DNA of 64,000 bases, taken from NCBI RefSeq assembly GCF_035645195.1, contig NZ_DASQNA010000025.1, forward strand, positions 186,001 to 250,000, written 5' to 3'. Of this stretch, positions 25,285 through 32,236 are shown piece by piece. The position numbers were made by a program, and so were the translations under genes. Source of the DNA: Paenibacillus sp. (GTDB taxonomy: Bacteria; Bacillota; Bacilli; Paenibacillales; YIM-B00363). How positions within the stretch are numbered: the stretch's first letter is position 1; the number at the start of each line of letters is the position of its first letter. The notes under the pieces were generated by a model. That model did not search any database and was not told the DNA's origin. It worked only from the letters and a program-made list of their open reading frames with translations.

Positions 25285-26293
25285 TTCGAACGGTCTCCCG
25301 GACCGGCGCCGCCTTCGGCTTCACCAAATTCGGCGGCGTACGGCCCAGCAGCACCGCTTTGACGTTCTCCGCGGCGGTGCGGCGCGCTTCGTCCAAGGAA
25401 GCTTGCGACACGTACGCGGAATGCGGCGTGACGATGCAATTGTCGAGCGTGAACAGCGGGTTCATCGCAGGAGTCCAATCTTTCACCTTCGCCGGCTCTT
25501 CTTCCGTGTCGTCCAGTCCGGCAGCCACGATCCACTTTTCCGTCAGAGCCTTAAACAGCGCTACATTGTCGACGACCTTCCCCCGGGCGCAGTTCACGAG
25601 GATCGCGTCGTTCCTCATCTTCCGCAGCGCTTCCTCGTCGATGAGGTGATGCGTTTCCGGCGTATACGGGCACATGACGTCAACGACGTGAGACGTTTGC
25701 AGCAGCGTGTCCAGGTCTACCTTCTTTACCCCGCACGTTGCCATGTAGCTTTCGGACACGTACGGATCGTACGCGACGATGTCGAATCCGAATACGGCGA
25801 GCTTCCGCGCCATATTTTGGGCGATGCGTCCGAACCCGACGAGACCGAACGTCATATCTCGCATCCGGTGAATCGGCGCATACCAATCGCTCCAATGCCA
25901 TCTGCCTTCATGCGTAGCCTTGTTATAGGAGGGGATGGCTCGAATCAAGGTGAACGCCATCGATATCGAATGATCCGCCACCTCTTCGATGCAATAATCC
26001 ATTACGTTCGTAACGACCATTCCGTGCTCGTAAGCCGCTTCGACGTCGAGGATATCCGTTCCGATCCCGTACCGGGCAATTACCTTGCAGCGCTCCAACT
26101 GTTCTATAGTCGCGCGAGGAATTTTGGCGTACTGCTGAAGAATGGCATCCGCATCTTTCGCCAGCTCGGCCAAGTTTTCGCCGGTGTTGCATTGCAGACC
26201 GATCACTTTCGCGCCGATCGGCTCGAGCACGCTCCGCTCGATATCCAAGTTCGGAAAATCGTAATCGCTGATGTAAACCTTGAATTCCGTCAT
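25277..26293 (-). CDS. D-isomer-specific 2-hydroxyacid dehydrogenase
   Basis: This 338-residue NAD(P)-dependent dehydrogenase interconverts a 2-hydroxy acid and its 2-keto acid. The nucleotide-binding motif is GFGRIAQ (153-159). The catalytic triad is Arg237 (NCARGKVVD), a Glu in DDTEEEP (about 264-266) and His291 (VTPHSAY). The sequence resembles the C-terminal-binding-protein/SerA-like branch. In this operon it could oxidise the imported acid or reduce a keto intermediate made by the LarA-like enzyme; direction is not readable. The ATG at 26293 follows GGTGGAG. Confidence 0.92.
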   Translation of the reverse strand: MTEFKVYISDYDFPNLDIERSVLEPIGAKVIGLQCNTGENLAELAKDADAILQQYAKIPRATIEQLERCKVIARYGIGTDILDVEAAYEHGMVVTNVMDYCIEEVADHSISMAFTLIRAIPSYNKATHEGRWHWSDWYAPIHRMRDMTFGLVGFGRIAQNMARKLAVFGFDIVAYDPYVSESYMATCGVKKVDLDTLLQTSHVVDVMCPYTPETHHLIDEEALRKMRNDAILVNCARGKVVDNVALFKALTEKWIVAAGLDDTEEEPAKVKDWTPAMNPLFTLDNCIVTPHSAYVSQASLDEARRTAAENVKAVLLGRTPPNLVKPKAAPVRETVRNG

Positions 26294-26320
26294 GTTGTCT
26301 CCACCCTATCTGTATATGAT

Positions 26321-27604
26321 TTAGCCCGTGATCAACCTGGTAAGCCCTAACGAAATGACGGGGATATACGTCACCAACAGCAGCAGAATAATCATTACGA
26401 TGAAGTAAGGAATAATCGCTTTGGAAATGCGCTCGATCGACAACCCGCTGATCCCGCTCGCGACGAACAGATTGACCCCAAGCGGCGGCGTACAAAAACC
26501 GATGGCCAGGTTGACGGTCAAGATGACGCCGAACAAAATCGGATCCACGCCCATCTGCACGACGACAGGCAGCAAAATCGGCGTAAGGATAATAATGGAC
26601 GCCACCGTCTCCATGAACATGCCGACGAAGAGCAGGAAGATGTTAATGACCAGCAGCAGGACGATTGGGTTATCCGTGAAAGAGGTCAGGAATCCGGCGA
26701 TTTGCGCAGGCACCTGCTCCAAAGTGAGGAGCCGGCCGAACGTGGAAGCGAAGGCGACCAGAGCAAGCACCGTAGCCGAAGTAAGGGACGATTTCACGAA
26801 CACCTTGAAGATGTCTTTTACTTTCAAATTTCGATAAACGACGACGCCGACGAACAAGGAATAAAACACGGCAACCGCCGCGGCTTCCGTCGGAGACATG
26901 ACGCCACCGTAAATGCCGCCGAGAATAATAAACGGCGCCAGCAGCGCCCATACGGCTTGCTTCAACGTCTTGCCGACATTCGCCAGTGAGAACGCTTGGG
27001 AGTCGGCCTTGATACTTGCCTTCCTGTACAACAGGTACGCCACGAAGCTGAACCCCGCCGCGAACAATAGACCCGGCACGATCCCGGCGATGAACAGCAC
27101 GCTTACGGATTGTTCCGCGGAGATGCCGTACATGATGAACGGAATGCTGGGCGGGATGAGCACGCCGATCATCCCGGACGCGGCCGTCAAGGACGTGCTG
27201 TATTCCTTGGAGTAATTCCGCTTCTCCATCTCGGGAATCATATTCGTCCCGATGGCCGCTACCGTGGCGGGCGAGGACCCGGAAATCGCCGCGAAGAAGG
27301 TGCTCGCGAGTACGTTGACATGCGCCAAGCCCGCTTTGAAATGGCCGACCAGCGAATCCGCGAAGGAGATGATGCGCTTCGACAACCCCCCGGAATACAT
27401 GAGGTCTCCGGCTAAAATAAACAGCGGAACCGCTAGCAGCGGATACGAATCGACCGCAGTGACGACCGACCGCGCCTGGAATACCAGCGTCGACGTCCCG
27501 AACAGCATAATGAAGATCATGGACGACATGCCGAGCGATATCGCGATCGGAATGCCGATCGCAATGAAGAAAAGCAGAAAACCGAACAAGTAAAGAGCTT
27601 CCAT
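26321..27604 (-). CDS. TRAP transporter large permease DctM
   Basis: This 427-residue membrane protein of the DctM/SiaM type has about twelve segments. Family blocks visible are VPLFILAGDLMYSGGLSKR, ISGSSPATVAAIGTNMIPEM and IPPSIPFIMYGI in the first half and TPILLPVVVQMGVDP and GFCTPPLGVNLFVASGI in the second. It carries out Na+-coupled import of an organic acid delivered by DctP. It is followed by the 2-hydroxyacid dehydrogenase 27 bp later. Length and all motifs are normal. Confidence 0.95.
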   Translation of the reverse strand: MEALYLFGFLLFFIAIGIPIAISLGMSSMIFIMLFGTSTLVFQARSVVTAVDSYPLLAVPLFILAGDLMYSGGLSKRIISFADSLVGHFKAGLAHVNVLASTFFAAISGSSPATVAAIGTNMIPEMEKRNYSKEYSTSLTAASGMIGVLIPPSIPFIMYGISAEQSVSVLFIAGIVPGLLFAAGFSFVAYLLYRKASIKADSQAFSLANVGKTLKQAVWALLAPFIILGGIYGGVMSPTEAAAVAVFYSLFVGVVVYRNLKVKDIFKVFVKSSLTSATVLALVAFASTFGRLLTLEQVPAQIAGFLTSFTDNPIVLLLVINIFLLFVGMFMETVASIIILTPILLPVVVQMGVDPILFGVILTVNLAIGFCTPPLGVNLFVASGISGLSIERISKAIIPYFIVMIILLLLVTYIPVISLGLTRLITG

Positions 27605-27634
27605 TCCGTCCTTCCCCCTTTCCCGCCTGAAGGT

Positions 27635-28120
27635 TTACGACGCGTTCCCGATCAGGCCCTTAATGTCTTCCACAGAATTTTGAACGAGGCGGATGACGGA
27701 CAACGCTGCGCCGAACGGCGCGGACGCGTAATACAGCCACATTGGATATCCGAGCAGCAAGGAACTTTTATTTTGAACGGCGGGATTCATCATCCACTCC
27801 CAGCCGACCTTGAGCAGCATCGCAAAAAAGAGTATCATCAGGAGATTGATCGCGATGCCGTGCAGCTTCTGCCCTTTCGGAGGCAGACGTTCGACAAGCG
27901 CGGTGACGCTGATGTGCTTCCTTTCTTTGAAGGCATAACTGATTCCGATCCAGACGAAAAACACGAACATTAACAAGACGCCTTCGGATGCCCAAGCGAT
28001 AGCTTCCTTGAGGATAAACAGCATGGCGACGTTTAAAATCATTAAACCGCTAAAAAGCAACAACAAGCCGGCAGCCAAGCATTTTTCAAGGTTTTCGTTC
28101 ACCCATCGCAGCGCTGACAC
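27635..28120 (-). CDS. TRAP transporter small permease DctQ
   Basis: This small membrane subunit has about 161 residues and four transmembrane helices. The family motif region is FFVWIGISYAFKERKHISVTALVERLP, followed by a helix pair. It anchors DctM and interacts with substrate-loaded DctP. The start is set at GTG 28120 (8 bp after AGAGAGG); longer in-frame openings up to 28195 overlap the DctP stop region and lack a ribosome site. It lies between dctP and dctM as usual. Confidence 0.88.
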   Translation of the reverse strand: MSALRWVNENLEKCLAAGLLLLFSGLMILNVAMLFILKEAIAWASEGVLLMFVFFVWIGISYAFKERKHISVTALVERLPPKGQKLHGIAINLLMILFFAMLLKVGWEWMMNPAVQNKSSLLLGYPMWLYYASAPFGAALSVIRLVQNSVEDIKGLIGNAS

Positions 28121-28199
28121 ATCGTCCACCTCTCTTCTTGATGAAAATCGGTACCCTCCCCGGCAGACGCCGACACGAAGGTACCGACTTCTCACACCA

Positions 28200-29261
28200 T
28201 TACTTGCCGGCCGTTTCGATCGCTTGTTTGAATGCGTCGAACGCTTCCGCGCCCAACTCCTCGCGGTAATGATCCAAGGTCGGCTGAGCCGCCTCGATGA
28301 AGGCTTGCTTTTCCGCGTCCGTCAATTCGATGATTTCCGTTTTGAACTGCGCATGACCCGCAATCTCCTCGAGCTGCTTGCTCTCCTCTTCGGCGATCAG
28401 CTGGAGCTGATATTCGAACGCTTGGTTGAACGCCTCTTGGACCTGCTGCTGTTCCTCGCCGGACAAGCCGCTCCAGAAATCCATGTTCATGACCGGAACG
28501 TACCCTGTGTACACATGTCCGGTTAACGTCAAGTAGCTTTGAACTTCGTAGAACCGCTGCGCATAAATGTGGGCGATCGGATTTTCCTGGCCGTCGAAGC
28601 GGCCTGTGCTCAGGTTGTTATACAATTCCGCGAACGGCGCGCCTTCCGCGGAAGCGCCGAGGTCGTTCCACAGATAGACGTGCGCAGGAACCTGCATCGT
28701 CCGCAATTTCAGTCCGGAGAGATCTTCCGGCTTACGCACCGGCAGCTTGCTGTTCGTAAGATGGCGTAGACCGTTTTCCAAGTAGCCCAAGCCGTACAAG
28801 CCGTCGTCGTTCAGTTCGGCGAGCTGCTTTTGGCCCCATTCTCCCTTCAACGTGTCGACCGCGGCATCGCGGGACGGGAAGACATACGGCAATTCGATCA
28901 AAGCCATCTCGGGAGCCTGATCCGTCAGGAACGAGGACGGCGGCGTAGCCATAGTCAAGTCGCCCGTTTGCACGTTTTCGATCATTTCGGCGTCATTGCC
29001 GAACTGCGAGGACGGATAAATTTCGACCGCGAAATTGCCTGCGCTTTCCAGCGTCTCTTTAAAATTCAGCCATGCGCGATGCATATGGTAGGACTCGCTG
29101 GCGCCATGACCGATCTTAATCGTCTTTACTTCGGACTTCGTTTCGGCCTTCGGCGGGTTGGATGCGCTCTCATTTCCGCCCTGGCTAGCTGCGCCGCCGC
29201 CGCAAGCCGTCAATGTAACCGTCAACATCAGACCCAATACCATTGCTGCGTTCTTTTTCAT
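28200..29261 (-). CDS. TRAP transporter substrate-binding lipoprotein DctP
   Basis: This 353-residue extracytoplasmic binding protein has a lipoprotein signal peptide with lipobox LTAC (Cys20), giving membrane-tethered export. The DctP family domain follows: KIGHGASESYHMHRAW, VEIYPSSQFGNDAEM, GLKLRTMQVPAHVYLWNDLGA and LYNNLSTGRFDGQENP. The Arg in LKLRTMQ corresponds to the carboxylate-clamping Arg of family members, so the substrate is probably a 2-hydroxy or sugar acid. The ATG overlaps the GntR stop (ATGA), implying coupling. Confidence 0.93.
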   Translation of the reverse strand: MKKNAAMVLGLMLTVTLTACGGGAASQGGNESASNPPKAETKSEVKTIKIGHGASESYHMHRAWLNFKETLESAGNFAVEIYPSSQFGNDAEMIENVQTGDLTMATPPSSFLTDQAPEMALIELPYVFPSRDAAVDTLKGEWGQKQLAELNDDGLYGLGYLENGLRHLTNSKLPVRKPEDLSGLKLRTMQVPAHVYLWNDLGASAEGAPFAELYNNLSTGRFDGQENPIAHIYAQRFYEVQSYLTLTGHVYTGYVPVMNMDFWSGLSGEEQQQVQEAFNQAFEYQLQLIAEEESKQLEEIAGHAQFKTEIIELTDAEKQAFIEAAQPTLDHYREELGAEAFDAFKQAIETAGK

Positions 29262-29992
29262 CGTGTACGTTCCCCCGTATTGTTATTGTCGTCTTTCAGC
29301 GACTTGGCCTGCCTCAGCTTTTTCAGCGCTTCTTCCAAATGGCGTTTCATATAAAGCGCCGCCAGTTCCGCATCTTTCTTTTCGATCGCCTCGATAATGA
29401 CTTGATGGTAGTACATGGCGTTGTCGGGCCCTACATCGTAATACATCTGCTTAATGTTGTATTTCAGAATCGTGGTCAAAATTTCGCTGATCGTAATGAC
29501 CATGGCATTCTTGGTGCCCTTCGCGATCAGTTCGTGGAAATCGTAGTCGCATAAATAAAATTCGCTGGGGTCTTCGTAATGCCGTTTCATTTGTTCGTAC
29601 GTGTCTTTCAGCCGGTCGACGATGTCTTGATCGTACCGTTGAATCAGCATTAGAACGTTCGACGGTTCGAAAAAGATTCGAAATTCGAGGATCGATTCCA
29701 AGTCGCTTTCCCCAAGCGTCATGATCGGCACCAGGCTGCGAAGCACGGTCGTCGGCTTCACTTCGCTTACCACCGTGCCGGACCCCTGCTTCTTCACCAA
29801 CAGTCCGAACGCAACTAGTTTTTCCAGCGCCTCTCGCACGGAAATTCTGCTCACTTCCAGCTCAAGGGCCAATTGGTTCTCCGTCATGATCTTCTGGCCT
29901 GGCATCCATTCCTTCGAGATGATCTTGCTCATGATGTAGTCGTAGACTTTCTCGCTAGGACTCACATAGTCGGTCAGCGGGCACACCCCCAT
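29258..29992 (-). CDS. GntR-family regulator, FadR subfamily
   Basis: This 244-residue repressor has an N-terminal winged helix (TENQLALELEVSRISVREALEKL, then GLLVKKQGSGTVV) and an all-helical FCD effector domain (about 95-230), with His/Asp residues (CDYDFHELIA, YYHQVIIEAI) typical of metal-assisted carboxylate binding. It heads the operon, and two sequences matching the FadR-type consensus lie 31 and 148 bp upstream, so autoregulation plus control of the TRAP/catabolic genes is expected. The first ATG (29992) lacks a clear ribosome site; GTG codons slightly downstream are alternatives. Confidence 0.92.
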   Translation of the reverse strand: MGVCPLTDYVSPSEKVYDYIMSKIISKEWMPGQKIMTENQLALELEVSRISVREALEKLVAFGLLVKKQGSGTVVSEVKPTTVLRSLVPIMTLGESDLESILEFRIFFEPSNVLMLIQRYDQDIVDRLKDTYEQMKRHYEDPSEFYLCDYDFHELIAKGTKNAMVITISEILTTILKYNIKQMYYDVGPDNAMYYHQVIIEAIEKKDAELAALYMKRHLEEALKKLRQAKSLKDDNNNTGERTR

Positions 29993-30022
29993 TCCAAAAC
30001 TTGTATGATCACGTTTTCTTAT

Positions 30023-30033
30023 TTGTATTACAA
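30023..30033. promoter_or_regulatory. FadR-type GntR operator, proximal
   Basis: TTGTATTACAA fits the FadR-subfamily consensus TnGTnnnACnA exactly and is a perfect dyad. It lies 31 bp upstream of the GntR start. Confidence 0.65.
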
Positions 30034-30139
30034 CTTTATCGCTTGCAAGAACAAATTTAACACATGTAAGCGTTATTGTAAACGATATTTTTGGTTATTA
30101 TTAAAACTTGTATGATGTATCTATGAAAGATCTATATGG

Positions 30140-30150
30140 TTGTAATACAA
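30140..30150. promoter_or_regulatory. FadR-type GntR operator, distal
   Basis: TTGTAATACAA is a second exact match to TnGTnnnACnA, about 117 bp from the first. A 12-bp segment (30139-30150) is the reverse complement of 30023-30034. A direct repeat AAAACTTGTATGAT (29996-30009 and 30103-30116) also occurs in this 342-bp gene-free region, which otherwise holds only terminators at its far end. Confidence 0.6.
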
Positions 30151-30194
30151 TTCAACCCATGTGTACTGATCTTACCTAGAGCCGACACATAGAA

Positions 30195-30227
30195 AAAAAG
30201 CTTAGGATCGATCCTCCTAAGCTTTTT
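30195..30227 (-). terminator. Second tandem terminator after the aldo/keto reductase gene
   Basis: AAAAAGCTTAGGA pairs perfectly with TCCTAAGCTTTTT (13 bp, 7-nt loop). The minus-strand continuation is TTCTATG after seven T. It insulates the GntR operon promoter from upstream transcription. Confidence 0.85.
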
Positions 30228-30274
30228 ACAAGAAGACGCGGAATAACGCGCCCTAAACCCTTATTTTACGAAAA

Positions 30275-30308
30275 AACAACCTTAACGCGTGCGTGCGTTA
30301 AGGTTGTT
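30275..30308 (-). terminator. First terminator after the aldo/keto reductase gene
   Basis: AACAACCTTAACGC pairs with GCGTTAAGGTTGTT (14 bp, 6-nt loop) and on the minus strand is followed by TTTTCG, giving six consecutive T. Located 27 bp after the stop. Confidence 0.9.
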
Positions 30309-30334
30309 CCAACCTGAGAACAGACCGTCGTCGC

Positions 30335-31195
30335 TTATTGCCGAGCGCCCCTCGGGAACGTCCTCTCGATTTGCTCCAAATCGTCCGCCGACATTTCCCA
30401 GCCCATCGCGTTCAAATTGTCCATGATGTGGTGTTTGCTCGCGGCTTTCGGAATCGTGACCAACCCTTCCTGCCGCAGCACCCAGTTCAGCGCCGCTTGG
30501 TACGCCGTTTTCCCGTATTTGGCTCCGATCGAATCCAAGACGTCCCGCTCCTTCGTCCCGGCTTCGGGGAAGCCTTTCCCGCCGAACACATGAGGCGCGT
30601 ACCCGAACGGGGAATAGCCCATGATCGTAATTCCGCGCTCCCTTGCGAACGGCAAAATTTCTTCCTCGATATGACGATCGTTCAAATGGTACGCTACTTG
30701 GTTGCAAACCAGAGGGACGCCGCCTAAGTGCCGCTGCGCTTCTTGCATTAACGATACGGAAAAATTGCTGACCCCTATGTACTTGACCCATCCCTTATGG
30801 ACAAGCTCGGCCATGGCCGCCATCGTTTCCGAAACCTCGTGCTCCGAACTCGGCCAATGCTGCAAATACAAATCGATATGGCTCGTTTGCAGCCGCTCCA
30901 AACTCGCCTCCGCCGACGCCAATACGCCTTTGTAAGAGCAATTTCTGGCGGCCACTTTCGTGACGAGGAACACATCGTCCCGGTTCAAATCCCGGATCGC
31001 CTTCCCGACGACTCTCTCCGAACCGCCGCTCGCGTAATCCTCAGCCGTATCGATCAAGGTAAGACCGTGTTCAATTCCGAACCGCAGCGCTTCGATTTCG
31101 TCTTTCTCGCGGCTCGCGTCTTCGCCGAACTTCCAAGTTCCTTGACCAATTGCAGGAATGCTGACGTCCGTACGGCCTAGTTTTCGATACAGCAT
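30335..31195 (-). CDS. Aldo/keto reductase
   Basis: This 286-residue TIM-barrel NADPH oxidoreductase has the complete catalytic tetrad: Asp49 and Tyr54 (LIDTAEDYASG), Lys80 (LVTKVAA) and His113 (LQHWPSS). NADPH-binding residues near the C-terminus appear as TIPKAASKHHIMDN. It resembles the YeaE/MPRA-like bacterial AKR branch that reduces methylglyoxal or other small aldehydes and keto sugars. The start ATG follows GGAGG. It is monocistronic, with two tandem terminators downstream. The substrate is not readable from sequence. Confidence 0.92.
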   Translation of the reverse strand: MLYRKLGRTDVSIPAIGQGTWKFGEDASREKDEIEALRFGIEHGLTLIDTAEDYASGGSERVVGKAIRDLNRDDVFLVTKVAARNCSYKGVLASAEASLERLQTSHIDLYLQHWPSSEHEVSETMAAMAELVHKGWVKYIGVSNFSVSLMQEAQRHLGGVPLVCNQVAYHLNDRHIEEEILPFARERGITIMGYSPFGYAPHVFGGKGFPEAGTKERDVLDSIGAKYGKTAYQAALNWVLRQEGLVTIPKAASKHHIMDNLNAMGWEMSADDLEQIERTFPRGARQ

Positions 31196-31243
31196 GGGAA
31201 GCCTCCTACGTTCGAGATTAAAGCTCAGCCTTATTGTAACATG

Positions 31244-32122
31244 CTATCCGCCCAACGCTTTCAGCACCAAGATGCCTGCGATTGCGAGGGTCATGCCGGC
31301 CAATTCAAGCCGTTTGAAGGAAACCTTGACGAACACTTTCGTGTAAACGAGGATCAGTACGATGTTCATCGCGACGACGGCCGATACGAGCCCCGTCACC
31401 CCGCGGGCGAACGCCTCGAGAATGAGCACCATGCCCCCCAAATTCGTCAAGCCGACGACCATGCCCCACAGAAACACTTTTCCATCGCCCCAGCCGAGAC
31501 GATTGGCGACGGCCGGTACGCCGGCGGCGCGGCGTCGGGCCGTCTCCGCCCACCAACTGGCGCCGAACAGCGCGCTGCCGGTCAAGAACATGAAAAACAA
31601 CGTCGGCAGCATGCTGGCGCCGAGTAAGGTCGATTGCTTCCCGGCGACGTCGTTGAAGGCGAAAAACACCATCGCGAGAACGCCCCACTGGGCGCCTTGC
31701 AAATTTTTCAGCGAGATATCGTTCGAATATCGAATCATGACGAGGCTGGCCACGATGACGACGAACGCGACCGTCTGCCAAAGAGACAGCGTCTCGCCCC
31801 AGAAAATGTAGGCGAGACCGACGACGACGACCGCGGGCAGAGCGGTCAATACCGCGATAATGGACGCTTTCCCGACGGCGAACCCTTTATACAAACTGGC
31901 GTTCGCGCTGAACGAGCAGACGCCCATCACGATGCCGATCAGCGTTTCCCGCGTCCACGCCTGCCCCGACGCGGCGCCGGCGAGCAGCGAGATGACCATG
32001 CCGGTCGCGAACACGCCGCACAGCATCGCATTGCGATCCAACCCCCGCTGCGACGTCCAATGATACAAAATTCCCCGAAATCCAAAGCACAACGCCGCCA
32101 ATATGGCGTACAACATCCACAC
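31244..32122 (-). CDS. DMT/EamA family transporter
   Basis: This protein of about 292 residues has ten transmembrane segments in two EamA repeats, each ending in the usual pattern (first repeat IFWGETLSLWQTVAFVVIVASLVMI; second VFVKVSFKRLELAGMTLAIAGILVL). Such proteins export metabolites or amino acids. Start is ambiguous: the GTG at 32134 abuts GGGAG too closely, so the GTG at 32122 (10 nt away) is chosen, and an ATG at 32116 is possible. It stands between the aldo/keto reductase and the rhamnogalacturonan lyase, with no sign of regulation. Substrate unknown. Confidence 0.82.
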   Translation of the reverse strand: MWMLYAILAALCFGFRGILYHWTSQRGLDRNAMLCGVFATGMVISLLAGAASGQAWTRETLIGIVMGVCSFSANASLYKGFAVGKASIIAVLTALPAVVVVGLAYIFWGETLSLWQTVAFVVIVASLVMIRYSNDISLKNLQGAQWGVLAMVFFAFNDVAGKQSTLLGASMLPTLFFMFLTGSALFGASWWAETARRRAAGVPAVANRLGWGDGKVFLWGMVVGLTNLGGMVLILEAFARGVTGLVSAVVAMNIVLILVYTKVFVKVSFKRLELAGMTLAIAGILVLKALGG

Positions 32123-32236
32123 GTTTCCGTCCACTCCCTACCGTTCCGCATTCTGTTCTTTAATGTAACACTCCTCGCCGAAACCGGCCTGCTTTACCGG
32201 CACGCACGGTCCGATTCGATGGAGGTTGCGGTTTGT

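Noticed and set aside
30195-30308. Two adjacent inverted repeats considered as a CRISPR-like or attachment array
   Set aside because: The two stems differ in sequence and each has a T-tract on the minus strand; they are tandem terminators.
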